DNA of 64,000 bases from Chitinophaga barathri (GTDB lineage Bacteria; Bacteroidota; Bacteroidia; Chitinophagales; Chitinophagaceae), in NCBI RefSeq assembly GCF_003807585.1, contig NZ_RMBX01000003.1, forward strand, positions 248,001-312,000, read 5' to 3'. The notes beneath the pieces were generated by a model. That model saw nothing but the letters and a program-made list of their open reading frames with translations, ran no database searches and had not been told where the DNA came from. Positions within the stretch are counted from its first letter, which is position 1, and every line of letters begins with the position of its first letter. This document shows positions 1 through 8,620 of the stretch, piece after piece. The translations under genes were made by a program, and so were the position numbers.

Positions 1-1
1 C

Positions 2-703
2 CCCTTCAACCTGCCGCAGGCCACCTATATCTGCCGCAGCGCCTTCCGTTATTTCCCGGACGGCACTTATCACCTCGTGCTGAACAACCTGTTCGACCGC
101 AAAACGGATTACCTCCTGCTGGGCCGTCACAACAACCAGTTTATCCTTTGCGCGGACAATGGCCTGCTCACCATGATCGCCGGGGAAATGCCCGCGGAAG
201 TATACCGCATCCCGCTGGACCCCGGGGAAAACCGCAATACGCTGAATATGGTGGCCGTCATGGCCAAAGCGCTTTCCAGGCTCACCAAAGGCGCCTCCCT
301 CGCGGATACCGGCACCCTCACCAGCGAGATCACCGTCAAAAACAACCTGCAGCCCCTCACCGGGGAAGATTATATCGAAGGACAGATCCTTCACATCGAT
401 AATTTTGAGAACGTAGTGGTGAACATCACCCGCGAACAGTTTGAGGAACAGCGCAAAAGCCGCAAATTTGCCATTATGTTCCGCCGGGATGAAATGATCA
501 CCCAGATCAGCGAAACGTATGCGGACGTACCCGAAGGGCAGAAACTGGCCCTTTTTAACTCCGCCGGGTACCTGGAGATAGCTGTGAACAAAGGAAACGC
601 CGCCGGCCTCTTCGGCCTGCAGGGCTTCAAAAGGGACCAGTTGCAACAGGGCACCTACCAGCAGCTTTCTTTCTATCAAACCGTCAGAATCCTGTTCGAA
701 TAA
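2..703 (+). CDS. SAM hydroxide adenosyltransferase family (DUF62/chlorinase-fluorinase-like), 5' truncated by window edge
   Basis: The frame is open from the first bases, so the true start lies upstream of the window; the valine/GTG at 77 is internal. The visible product has the family's order: a PFNL..A.YI..NAY-like helix at the start (here PFNLPQATYICRSAFRYFP), an HLVLNNL strand, a substrate-loop DNGLLT segment, then a C-terminal barrel with GQILHIDNFENVVVNI. Known members of this family hydrolyse S-adenosylmethionine to adenosine and methionine using hydroxide; a few relatives halogenate. The physiological role in Bacteroidetes is unclear. The stop codon overlaps the next ATG by one base (TAATG), so the next gene is probably translationally coupled. 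The identification rests on pattern recognition of the family, not on a search. Confidence 0.8.
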   Translation, partial: PFNLPQATYICRSAFRYFPDGTYHLVLNNLFDRKTDYLLLGRHNNQFILCADNGLLTMIAGEMPAEVYRIPLDPGENRNTLNMVAVMAKALSRLTKGASLADTGTLTSEITVKNNLQPLTGEDYIEGQILHIDNFENVVVNITREQFEEQRKSRKFAIMFRRDEMITQISETYADVPEGQKLALFNSAGYLEIAVNKGNAAGLFGLQGFKRDQLQQGTYQQLSFYQTVRILFE

Positions 704-999
704 TGATCCGTATCGTGAAACTAACCATGGACCCCGCGCGGTCCGCCGAATTTGAAGCCCTTTTTGCCACCAGGCAGGAAGCCATCCGCCATTACCCCGG
801 CTGCAGCCACCTGGAACTATGGAAAGACCGCAGCCACATCGGCGTGTATTTCACCTACAGCATCTGGGACGGGCAGGATTCCCTGGACGATTACCGCCAC
901 TCTCCCCTGTTTGCGGACGTATGGGCCGCCATCAAAGGCTGGTTCACCGGCAAACCCGAAGCCTGGAGCCTGGATGACCGGACGCCCCACCTGCCGTAA
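703..999 (+). CDS. Antibiotic biosynthesis monooxygenase (ABM)-fold small protein
   Basis: The product is 98 residues, the usual size of a single ABM (dimeric ferredoxin-like) domain. It opens MIRIVKLTMDP and carries the typical pattern of a first strand, a helix ending in YPGCSHLELWKD, then a YFTYSIWDGQDSLDDYRHSP segment, in which the W-x4-SLD-YR-S run is characteristic of ABM/YgiN-like proteins. Such proteins are small cofactor-free oxygenases or ligand-binding dimers; the substrate cannot be told. The start codon overlaps the stop of the upstream SAM hydroxide adenosyltransferase by one base, which supports both the start choice and co-expression. Confidence 0.75.
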   Translation: MIRIVKLTMDPARSAEFEALFATRQEAIRHYPGCSHLELWKDRSHIGVYFTYSIWDGQDSLDDYRHSPLFADVWAAIKGWFTGKPEAWSLDDRTPHLP

Positions 1000-1085
1000 A
1001 TGCGCAGTTCAAAAGTTAAAATATTTGTAAATATTTATAAAAAGTTAAAACTGTTGCACACATTAGCTTAATTGGTTACTTTTTC

Positions 1086-1093
1086 TATTTTTG
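1086..1093 (+). promoter_or_regulatory. Bacteroidetes-type -7 box (TATTTTTG)
   Basis: TATTTTTG fits the Bacteroidetes sigma-ABfr -7 consensus TAnnTTTG and lies 23 bases before the ATG of the GT117 gene, in an AT-rich 117-base gap. The position expected for the -33 element (19 bases upstream) holds TAG instead of TTG, so only the -7 half is convincing. Confidence 0.5.
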
Positions 1094-1116
1094 TCGGAAT
1101 TATCTAAAACAACCTT

Positions 1117-4100
1117 ATGAAGTTTAACCGGATGAATAACATTACGGGCTGGATTGTGTGTATTGTAGCCTGTACTGTTTATTTAATGACCATGGAAGCC
1201 ACGGGAAGCCTGTGGGATTGCGGGGAGTTTATCTCCGCGGCCTATAAAGTACAGGTGCCCCACCCCCCCGGAGCCCCCCTCTTCGTGTTGCTGGGCCGCA
1301 TCTTTACCCTGCCTTTCAGCCCCTCCGAAGCATCCCTGGGCATCAATATCATGAGCGCCCTGGCCAGCGGTTTCACTATCCTGTTCTTATTCTGGACAAT
1401 TACCCACTTCGCCCGCCGCATTTATAGCAAAAACGGCGAAGAGCCCACCCAAAAACAGATACATGTTGTAATGGGCGCCGGCGTTGTTGGCGCGCTTGCT
1501 TATACTTTCTCCGATTCTTTCTGGTTCTCCGCTGTGGAAGGCGAGGTGTACGCCATGTCGTCCCTCTTTACTGCCCTCGTATTCTGGGCAATGCTGAAGT
1601 GGGAACACGAAGCGGATACCAAATACGGCGACCGCTGGATCATTTTCATCGCTTACATGATGGGCCTCTCCATCGGCGTCCATCTGCTGAACCTGCTCAC
1701 CATCCCCGCGATGGTGCTTATCTATTACTTCAAACGCGGTAAAAACGTGACCGGCAAAAGCGCCTTCTGGGTGTTTATCCTCGGCTGCGTGATCACCGGG
1801 CTGGTACAGAAGTTCATCATCCAGGACACCATCAAGGTATCCGGCATGATGGACGTGTTCTTCGTGAACAGCCTCGGCCTGCCTTTCTTCAGCGGCTTCA
1901 CTTTCTACTTCCTGGCCATCATCGGCCTGCTGATATACGGATACTTCAAACCCGGCAAGATCGGTCTTTACGCGCCGCTCATTATCGTGGCTTCGCTGAT
2001 CATCTTCCCCGCCTTTGCGGACGGCGACAGCGGCGGCATGCGCGTGCTGCGTTTTGTACTCGGCGCCGGCGTGCTGTTCATCCCCTACTTCCTGAAACTA
2101 TTCGGCGTAGAACTGGCGGGCGCAGGCATGAAACGTGCGGTGCAGCTGATCAACTCCTGTATCTTTTTCCTGCTGATGGGTTATTCCACCTACGTGACCA
2201 CCATGATCCGTTCCTCCGCGAACCCCACCGTGGATATGTACAATGTGGACAACCCGGTATCACTCGTAGGTTACCTCGGCCGTGAACAATACGGCGACTT
2301 CCCGCTCATTTACGGCCAGGTGTTCACCGCCCGCCCGGAGCGTTATGAAGAAAAAGGCAACATCTACGCCCGCGGCAACAAAGAATATATCGTGGTAGGC
2401 AAAAAACAGGTGCCTGTTTATGCCCCGAAAGACATGATGCTGTTCCCCCGCGTGTGGGACGCCAGCAACGACCAGGGCCACGCGGATTATTATAAAGCCC
2501 GCCTGGGCCTGAGGGACGGCGAAGCGCCCACCTTTGGCGACAATATCCGTTTCTTCGTCGATTACCAGGTATGGTACATGTACATCCGTTATTTCGGCTG
2601 GAACTTCTGGGGCCGTCAGAACGATACCCAGGGCTTCGGAAACCCCAGGGACGGCAACACCATTTCCGGTATTCCCTTCATCGACAATCTCTTTTACGGC
2701 GACCAGAGCATGATGCCGGACAGCCTGAAGAACAACAAGGCGCACAACACCTTCTTCTTCCTGCCGTTTATCCTCGGCCTCTTTGGTTTCTTCTTCCATT
2801 ACAACCGCCACAAAAAAGACGCCCTCATCGTAGGCCTGCTGTTTTTCTTTACCGGTTTTGCCATCGTATTATACCTCAACCAGGCCGGCAACCAGCCGCG
2901 TGAACGTGACTACGCTTATGTAGGCTCCTTCTACGCCTTCGCTATCTGGATCGGCCTCGGCGCACTCAGCCTGTTTGAATTTTTCAAGAAACGCGCTCCC
3001 AAACTTCCCAAACCGGGCGTGATAGCCGTGGCGCTGGCCCTGCTGGGCGGCCCCGTACTGATGGCGCAGCAAGGCTGGGATGACCACGACCGTTCCAAAA
3101 AGGTACTGGCAAGGGACGTGGCCCGCGACTACCTGGAATCCTGCGCGCCGAACGCCATCCTGTTCACCGTGGGTGACAACGATACTTACCCGCTCTGGTA
3201 CGCCCAGGAAGTGGAAGGCATCCGCCCGGACATCAGGGTGATCAACCTCAGCCTGCTGGGTGTGGACTGGTATATCGAACAGCAGACCAAAGCCACCAAC
3301 CAGAGCCCGGCCGTTGCCATGACGCTGAGCGCGGACAAATACCGCGGCGAGAACCGCAACTACGTGATGCACTACGACAATGGTAAAGTGCCGCAGGACC
3401 GCTTCTACAACCTGAAAGAAGTGATCAACTTCCTCGGTGAAGACAACCCGGCCGCCAAAGTACAGCTGCAGAACGGCGAAATGGTGAACTACCTGCCTTC
3501 CAAACGCCTCTTTATACCGGTAGACGCCGCTGAAGCGGTGAAAACCGGCACGGTGGACATCCGGGACAGCGGCCGCATTGCGCTCCAGGTAGCGTTTGAG
3601 ATCAACAAAGACGTGATCTACAAAAACGACCTGGCGGTATATGACATCATCGCCACCAATGCGTTCAAACGCCCGATATACTTTACCGGACCGGTGGACC
3701 TCGGCTTCAACGAATTCCTTTCCATGGAAGGCCTCACCTACCGCCTGGTGCCTACCCGCAGGCTGCCTTCAGACGAAATGCTGCCCGGCCTGAACGACCA
3801 GGTGAACACCCGCCGCATGTATGAGAACCTGATGAACAAGTTCGTATACGGCAGCGTGAACATCGAAGGCGTGTACTTCGACGAGCCTAACCGCCGCATG
3901 CTGCAGACCGTGCGCAACGCTTACACCAAAGCGAGCGTGGCGCTGGTAAAAGAAGGCGACAAAGAAAAGGCGCTGAAACTGCTCCACCGCCAGGATTCCG
4001 TATTCCTGCCCGGCAATATGCCTTACGCCATGACCTCTCCGGGCAATATGCACAACCTCTGGAGCATGGAACTGGTATATGCCTATTACATCGCGGGCGA

Positions 4101-4362
4101 TTCCAAAAAAGCGAACGAGATCTCCGACCAGATCACCAAAGACCTGGAGCAGCAGATGCGTTATTACCGCGCCCTGCCTGCGAACAAGTTCACCAACGAT
4201 CTGCAGGACGATGCACAACGCGCGGAACGTTTCTCCATGATGCTGAAACAGTGGAAAACAGACCTTGGCGGTGATTCCAGCCGCCGCGGCGAAGTAGGCA
4301 ACGGTCAGTTCAACAACATACCGCCTCCGCCTCCCCCGGCAGACAGCAACAAAAAACCATAA
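1117..4362 (+). CDS. GT117/DUF2723 multi-pass membrane glycosyltransferase (protein O-mannosyltransferase-like)
   Basis: 1081 residues, a normal size for this Bacteroidetes family. The N-terminal half is a series of hydrophobic segments (first at about 10-28), with the acidic motif WDCGEF at 33-38 just after the first membrane segment, as expected for a PMT/GT-C enzyme whose catalytic acidic residues sit in the first periplasmic loop, followed by PHPPGAPL. A later membrane cluster spans roughly residues 540-660, including the NQPRERDYAYVGSF run typical of the family. The last 350 residues are soluble and end in a proline-rich tail (PPPPPP). The enzyme probably uses a polyprenyl-linked sugar to glycosylate exported proteins; this role is inferred from the family. 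It is monocistronic, with its own -7 box and terminator. Confidence 0.82.
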   Translation: MKFNRMNNITGWIVCIVACTVYLMTMEATGSLWDCGEFISAAYKVQVPHPPGAPLFVLLGRIFTLPFSPSEASLGINIMSALASGFTILFLFWTITHFARRIYSKNGEEPTQKQIHVVMGAGVVGALAYTFSDSFWFSAVEGEVYAMSSLFTALVFWAMLKWEHEADTKYGDRWIIFIAYMMGLSIGVHLLNLLTIPAMVLIYYFKRGKNVTGKSAFWVFILGCVITGLVQKFIIQDTIKVSGMMDVFFVNSLGLPFFSGFTFYFLAIIGLLIYGYFKPGKIGLYAPLIIVASLIIFPAFADGDSGGMRVLRFVLGAGVLFIPYFLKLFGVELAGAGMKRAVQLINSCIFFLLMGYSTYVTTMIRSSANPTVDMYNVDNPVSLVGYLGREQYGDFPLIYGQVFTARPERYEEKGNIYARGNKEYIVVGKKQVPVYAPKDMMLFPRVWDASNDQGHADYYKARLGLRDGEAPTFGDNIRFFVDYQVWYMYIRYFGWNFWGRQNDTQGFGNPRDGNTISGIPFIDNLFYGDQSMMPDSLKNNKAHNTFFFLPFILGLFGFFFHYNRHKKDALIVGLLFFFTGFAIVLYLNQAGNQPRERDYAYVGSFYAFAIWIGLGALSLFEFFKKRAPKLPKPGVIAVALALLGGPVLMAQQGWDDHDRSKKVLARDVARDYLESCAPNAILFTVGDNDTYPLWYAQEVEGIRPDIRVINLSLLGVDWYIEQQTKATNQSPAVAMTLSADKYRGENRNYVMHYDNGKVPQDRFYNLKEVINFLGEDNPAAKVQLQNGEMVNYLPSKRLFIPVDAAEAVKTGTVDIRDSGRIALQVAFEINKDVIYKNDLAVYDIIATNAFKRPIYFTGPVDLGFNEFLSMEGLTYRLVPTRRLPSDEMLPGLNDQVNTRRMYENLMNKFVYGSVNIEGVYFDEPNRRMLQTVRNAYTKASVALVKEGDKEKALKLLHRQDSVFLPGNMPYAMTSPGNMHNLWSMELVYAYYIAGDSKKANEISDQITKDLEQQMRYYRALPANKFTNDLQDDAQRAERFSMMLKQWKTDLGGDSSRRGEVGNGQFNNIPPPPPPADSNKKP

Positions 4363-4382
4363 GCTTCAGGCTTACAGTATAT

Positions 4383-4415
4383 AAAAAGCTCCCGGTCATT
4401 CCGGGAGCTTTTTTT
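4383..4415 (+). terminator. Intrinsic terminator after the GT117 gene
   Basis: A 13-bp stem AAAAAGCTCCCGG (4383-4395) pairs with 4401-4413 around a 5-base loop TCATT and runs into seven T residues. It is 20 bases past the stop codon. Confidence 0.9.
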
Positions 4416-4507
4416 GATCAAATCCTTTCCTGGCGCGGAAATTGCGTTATTAAAGTATCTCTCACACATTTCCCCCACCATGGTAATCTCCGGTTCAAAA
4501 CGAGGAA

Positions 4508-4650
4508 ATATCCCTTTCTAAGTCCAAGGTAAGTCCAAGGTAAGTCCAGGGTAAGTCCGGGTATACTCCTATGACCACCCTATGATACTTCCCTTATGCT
4601 TCCCTCATACTTCCCTCATACCGGCCTGATATGGCCTCTAATCCCATGAT
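4508..4650. repeat. Degenerate tandem array, 11-bp period (about 13 units), in a 490-bp gene-free gap
   Basis: Units start every 11 bases at 4508, 4519, 4530, 4541, 4552, 4563, 4574, 4585, 4596, 4607, 4618, 4629 and 4640. Examples are TAAGTCCAAGG (exactly twice, then TAAGTCCAGGG), ATACTTCCCTT, ATGCTTCCCTC and ATACTTCCCTC. Neighbouring units are most alike, as if the array grew by local duplication and then drifted. The shared core is roughly A-C/G-T-T/C-C at unit positions 3-7. There are no spacers and no open frame. The rest of the 4363-4852 gap holds only the two terminators that flank it. The array at 13947-14111 has the same period and, on the opposite strand, a similar core. Confidence 0.75.
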
Positions 4651-4801
4651 CCTCTACCTGTATTCACCGCTCTCCCCTCTCCTTATTTTCCCGGCAGATG
4701 GCAGCATATGCACGAGGATATAAACAATGAAGGGTATAGTAAGCCTGTCATGGATTTTGAAGCAAACCTGATCCAATTATGAAGTAACACTGATACTCCA
4801 T

Positions 4802-4837
4802 AAAAAAAACGCCGGAAGTTTCCTCCCGGCGTTTTTT
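4802..4837. terminator. Bidirectional intrinsic terminator (serves the minus-strand gene 4853-5695)
   Basis: The stem AACGCCGG / CCGGCGTT, with a loop of about 10 bases, is flanked by an A run on the left and a T run on the right, so it can stop transcription on both strands. It lies 16 bases after the stop of the minus-strand gene. Confidence 0.85.
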
Positions 4838-4852
4838 ACCATGTTAAGTTTC

Positions 4853-5695
4853 TTATAACTTTTCGATCATCGCCCGCACGTTTTTCACGCTTTCGGTGAT
4901 TTCAGGCACGCTGTTGAGCCAGTTGTGCTCGTACTCAGCGGAGATCATGCCCTGGAATTTCTGGGCTTTCATTTCCTTCAGCACCCCTTCCACGTTGCTG
5001 ACGCCGGTACCCCAGATCACGTCGTGCGCCCTGGGGCTCTTTTCGTTCAGGTCTTTGAAGTGCATGCTGTAAATACGGCCGTCCAGCATTTTCATACACT
5101 CCACAGGATCGAGGCCGGAACGCACCCAGTGGCCGATGTCCGCGCAGGCGCCCAGGTACTTGCTACGGCCTTTGATAGCCGCAAGAACGCTGTCAGGGTG
5201 CCAGTAATGGCTCGGTTTCGGGTGGTCGTGGATGGCCACCTTGATCTTGTACTCGTCCGCCAGGCGGGACACGATGTCCAGGTCCTGCACGCGCGGCTCT
5301 GACGTAATGATCTTGATACCCATGGCTTTGGCGAACTCAAACAGCTGTTTCCAATCCTCTTCCGAGCGGCCGCTCACCACGCCAAAGGCTACGAGGGTCT
5401 TTTTCTTGGATTTCAGCAGGTCCAGCACCTGTTTTTGTTTGGCGGCATCCATTTTGAAGTCCATAGTGCCTTCAATTCCACCCCCGATCTTTTGCCCCGG
5501 GTAGCATTCCACATACTGCAAGCCGCATGAATCCAGCTTGTCCAGCGCTTCCGCCAGGGTAAAACGATTGAATGAATAGGCCTGTGCGCCCAGCTTCCAG
5601 CCGAGTTTTACTTCCTTTTGCTGCGCCGTGGCAGGCATTGCGTACACCAACGCAGCCATGCCCAGTGACAGCAGGCCTTTCCGTAATGTTCTCAT
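4853..5695 (-). CDS. Secreted sugar phosphate isomerase/epimerase-like protein (xylose isomerase-like TIM barrel)
   Basis: 280 residues. Residues 1-25 form a Sec signal peptide ending ATAQ-Q, so the protein is exported. The mature part has the AP-endonuclease/xylose isomerase-like barrel pattern: LGAQAYSFNRFTLAEALDKLDSCG near the start, a YVECYPG strand, KVAIHDHP with a likely metal-binding His-Asp-His, CADIGHWVRSGLDPVECM, and a C-terminal SAEYEHNW segment supplying a metal-ligand glutamate. In Bacteroidetes such exported barrels often accompany Gfo/Idh/MocA oxidoreductases and DUF1080 proteins; both occur downstream at 8621-10657. The substrate is unknown; a keto-sugar is the best guess from context. 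It is divergent from the VWA gene. Confidence 0.82.
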   Translation of the reverse strand: MRTLRKGLLSLGMAALVYAMPATAQQKEVKLGWKLGAQAYSFNRFTLAEALDKLDSCGLQYVECYPGQKIGGGIEGTMDFKMDAAKQKQVLDLLKSKKKTLVAFGVVSGRSEEDWKQLFEFAKAMGIKIITSEPRVQDLDIVSRLADEYKIKVAIHDHPKPSHYWHPDSVLAAIKGRSKYLGACADIGHWVRSGLDPVECMKMLDGRIYSMHFKDLNEKSPRAHDVIWGTGVSNVEGVLKEMKAQKFQGMISAEYEHNWLNSVPEITESVKNVRAMIEKL

Positions 5696-5824
5696 AGACG
5701 TGATATTTTAAGATTTGCTTTAGAATGTATTTCTGACACGAAAAATAACAGCCTTTTCCGGATTTTGCAACACAGTCGTGACAAACGGTGCTGTATTTAC
5801 TTTTTACGTAATTTCGAAGAAGAT

Positions 5825-6919
5825 ATGAAAGGCTTTATTTTCTCCAGGTATGATCCTTCCGAAAACAGTCAGTCGCCGTTTGACAAGTTACTGGACATTT
5901 TCACACAATTGCTCACATATACCAGCGGTGATGTGGCGGAAGCGCTGCAGTGGCTTACCGAGCTGGACAAAGAGTACCAGCTTAGCAACAACGAATATGG
6001 CATCGGGGATTTTATACAGGACCTGAAAGACAAGGGATACATCCGTGAAAACGAGGAAAAGGGCAGCTTCGCCATTACTTCCAAAACGGAACAATCCATC
6101 CGCAAACGCGCGCTGGAAGAGATCTTCGGCAAACTCAAAAAATCCGGCGTGGGCGACCACAACATCCGAAAATCCGGGCAGGGAGACGAACTGAACGCTG
6201 AAACGCGGCCGTACGCATTTGGGGACGCGCTGGAGCAGATCGATATGACCGCTTCCATCCGCAACGCCCAGATCAACCACGGCATCGATTCGTTCAGCAT
6301 GCAGCAGGATGACCTGGAAATCCGGGAAACGGATTATAAAACACAGACCTCCACCGCCCTGATGATAGACATCTCGCATTCCATGATCCTCTACGGGGAA
6401 GACCGCATCACGCCCGCCAAAAAAGTGGCCATGGCGCTCAGCGAGCTCATCACCACCCGTTACCCCAAGGATACGCTGGATATCATCGTGTTCGGCAACG
6501 ATGCCTGGCAGATCGAGATCAAAGACCTGCCCTATCTCCAGGTGGGACCTTTCCACACCAATACGGTGGCGGGGCTGGAACTGGCGATGGACCTCCTCCG
6601 GAGACGCCGCAACCCGAACAAACAGATCTTTATGATCACGGACGGCAAACCCACCTGCCTCAAACAGGGCAAACAATATTACAAGAACAGCTTCGGGCTG
6701 GACAGGAAGATACTCAGCCGTACGCTGAACCTGGCCGCGCAATGCAAAAAGCTGAAAATACCCATCACCACTTTTATGGTTGCGACAGACCCATGGCTGC
6801 AGCAATTTGTCAACGAATTCACAGAAACCAATAACGGTAAAGCATTTTTTTCAGGCACGGATAATCTGGGACAATTCCTGTTCCATGATTTTGAAAGCGG
6901 AAAAAGGAAAAAGTTATAA
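5825..6919 (+). CDS. VWA-domain protein paired with a MoxR/Mg-chelatase-like ATPase
   Basis: 364 residues from the ATG at 5825; the open frame extends upstream to 5765 but that stretch (MQHSRDKRCC...) is not family-like, and GAAGAAGAT lies before 5825. Residues 1-150 are a helical region; the von Willebrand A domain follows, with an intact MIDAS motif DISHS at 182-186 and later FMITDGKPT. By analogy with BchD/CoxE pairs, this subunit would bind a target through Mg2+ while the AAA+ partner acts on it. The ATPase gene starts 3 bases after this stop, so the two form an operon. No target protein is evident next to them. Confidence 0.83.
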   Translation: MKGFIFSRYDPSENSQSPFDKLLDIFTQLLTYTSGDVAEALQWLTELDKEYQLSNNEYGIGDFIQDLKDKGYIRENEEKGSFAITSKTEQSIRKRALEEIFGKLKKSGVGDHNIRKSGQGDELNAETRPYAFGDALEQIDMTASIRNAQINHGIDSFSMQQDDLEIRETDYKTQTSTALMIDISHSMILYGEDRITPAKKVAMALSELITTRYPKDTLDIIVFGNDAWQIEIKDLPYLQVGPFHTNTVAGLELAMDLLRRRRNPNKQIFMITDGKPTCLKQGKQYYKNSFGLDRKILSRTLNLAAQCKKLKIPITTFMVATDPWLQQFVNEFTETNNGKAFFSGTDNLGQFLFHDFESGKRKKL

Positions 6920-6922
6920 GTA

Positions 6923-8425
6923 ATGGAAAAGATCAGGACGCTCGGCGAACTTAAGAAAAGCGGTTATGTACACAGGTCTGTAAAGGAAGAGCTCCGGCAG
7001 AACCTTATTGCCAAACTGAAAAAGAAAGAAACCACCTTCCCCGGTATTATCGGCTACGACGATACCGTGATCCCGGATACGGAGAGGGCGCTGCTCTCCC
7101 GTCATAATATCCTCTTCCTGGGCCTCCGCGGCCAGGCCAAAACGCGGATGGCCCGGCAGATGACCGATCTGCTGGATGAATTTATCCCCATCGTGGCGGG
7201 CTCCGAAGTGAATGACAATCCTTTTGCGCCGCTCAGCCGCTACGGGCGTGACCTGGTGGAGCAGATGGGAGATGAAACACCTATTGAATGGATCAACCGC
7301 GAAGCGCGGTACGGCGAAAAACTCGCCACACCCGATGTGTCCGTGGCAGACCTGATCGGCGACGTGGACCCGATCAAAGCGGCAAATGAAAAACTGAGTT
7401 ATGCGGACGAAAGGGTGATCCACTTCGGCATCATCCCACGATCCAACCGCGGCATATTCGTGATCAACGAGCTGCCTGACCTCCAGGCGCGCATCCAGGT
7501 GGCGCTGTTTAATATTTTGCAGGAAGGAGACATACAAATACGCGGGTTTAAAGTGAGGATGCCGCTGGATATGCTGTTCGTATTCACCGCAAACCCCGAA
7601 GACTACACCAACCGCGGCGCGATCGTAACACCGCTGAAGGACCGTATAGAAAGCCAGATCATCACCCACTATCCCAAGACGCTGGAAAACTCCCTGCTCA
7701 TCACCGAACAGGAAGCCGCCATCCACGCGGAGCAGCAGGATGCGGTGAAAATGCCCGATATCGTTAAACGGATCATCGAGCAGGTGGCTTTTGAAGCCAG
7801 GACCAGCGAATACGTGGACAAAAAGAGCGGCGTATCCGCCCGTCTCACCATCGCCGCGTTCGAGAACGCCGTGAGCGCCGCGGAGCGCAGGGCTATCCTC
7901 AACAAGGAGAAGAGCACCTTTGTACGCATCAACGACTTGCAGGGCATTATTCCCGGCATTACGGGCAAAATAGAGCTGGTATACGAAGGCGAGCAGGAAG
8001 GGCCGCTGCAGGTAGCGGTGAACCTGCTGGAAAAAAGCCTCCGCACCCTCTTCGCACAATATTTCCCGAACCCGGATACCTTCAAAAAACGCAAGGTGGG
8101 CGCGGCGGACACCAATCCCTACCGCCCCGTGATCCAGTGGTTCGACGCGGGCAATTCCCTCCAGCTTTTGCAGGACACGACGGACAAACAATACGAAGCC
8201 GCGCTCACCAAAGTGACCGGCCTGCCTGAGCTGGTAAAGCAGCTTTTCCCCAAAGGGAACAAACAGGAGCAGCTGCTGATGATGGAAATGGTGCTGCACG
8301 GGCTTTCCGCCTACAGCCTGCTCAGCAAAAAGACGCTGGAAAAAGAAACCCGTTTTTCAGACCTGCTGGGCACCATGATGAATTTCACTTCCAGCCCGGA
8401 CCCGGAGGAGGAAGATGAACTGTAA
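6923..8425 (+). CDS. MoxR/magnesium-chelatase-subunit-I-like AAA+ ATPase
   Basis: 500 residues. The P-loop is GLRGQAKT at 67-74; the usual GKT glycine is an alanine (AKT), a visible variation. The Walker B segment is IFVINEL at 178-184, with NE rather than DE, as in several MoxR/ChlI relatives. A sensor-like AANPEDYTNRGAIVTPLKDRI follows at roughly 215-240. The C-terminal third is helical, ending in an acidic tail (PDPEEEDEL). These ATPases remodel or activate proteins together with a VWA subunit, here encoded 3 bases upstream. It is not a biosynthetic magnesium chelatase: no bch/chl genes are nearby and the length is unlike BchI. The role in this organism is unknown. Confidence 0.82.
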   Translation: MEKIRTLGELKKSGYVHRSVKEELRQNLIAKLKKKETTFPGIIGYDDTVIPDTERALLSRHNILFLGLRGQAKTRMARQMTDLLDEFIPIVAGSEVNDNPFAPLSRYGRDLVEQMGDETPIEWINREARYGEKLATPDVSVADLIGDVDPIKAANEKLSYADERVIHFGIIPRSNRGIFVINELPDLQARIQVALFNILQEGDIQIRGFKVRMPLDMLFVFTANPEDYTNRGAIVTPLKDRIESQIITHYPKTLENSLLITEQEAAIHAEQQDAVKMPDIVKRIIEQVAFEARTSEYVDKKSGVSARLTIAAFENAVSAAERRAILNKEKSTFVRINDLQGIIPGITGKIELVYEGEQEGPLQVAVNLLEKSLRTLFAQYFPNPDTFKKRKVGAADTNPYRPVIQWFDAGNSLQLLQDTTDKQYEAALTKVTGLPELVKQLFPKGNKQEQLLMMEMVLHGLSAYSLLSKKTLEKETRFSDLLGTMMNFTSSPDPEEEDEL

Positions 8426-8452
8426 ACATTGATAAACAAGGACTTTATCATA

Positions 8453-8485
8453 AAAGGGAGCGGGCCGTCCGCTCCCTTTCCGTTT
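8453..8485 (+). terminator. Intrinsic terminator of the VWA/ATPase operon
   Basis: An 11-bp perfect stem AAAGGGAGCGG (8453-8463) / CCGCTCCCTTT (8469-8479) with loop GCCGT is followed by CCGTTTTT. Nearly the same stem recurs in the terminator at 21249. Confidence 0.88.
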
Positions 8486-8544
8486 TTGAAGCACCCGCCA
8501 CCGAAGGACGTTTCGTTCGCCCCTTTCCTTTTTCCGTAAAGGAG

Positions 8545-8573
8545 TTGCACTATAACAAGAATTTTTTATCTTG
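8545..8573 (+). promoter_or_regulatory. Probable promoter, TTG-N19-TATCTTG, for the oxidoreductase/DUF1080 pair
   Basis: TTG at 8545-8547 and TATCTTG at 8567-8573 have the 19-base spacing seen in other promoters of this window; the -7 box misses one position of TAnnTTTG. The ATG of the oxidoreductase is 47 bases further on. Confidence 0.45.
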
Positions 8574-8620
8574 TCAGAGTAACACTTATTACTCCACGTC
8601 TCAAAAACTGATGAAAACTT

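Noticed and set aside
4508..4650. CRISPR array
   Set aside because: Units of 11 bp tile directly, with no spacers and no cas genes in the window.
6923..8425. Magnesium chelatase subunit for (bacterio)chlorophyll synthesis
   Set aside because: Longer than BchI/ChlI, paired with a lone VWA protein, and no tetrapyrrole genes nearby.
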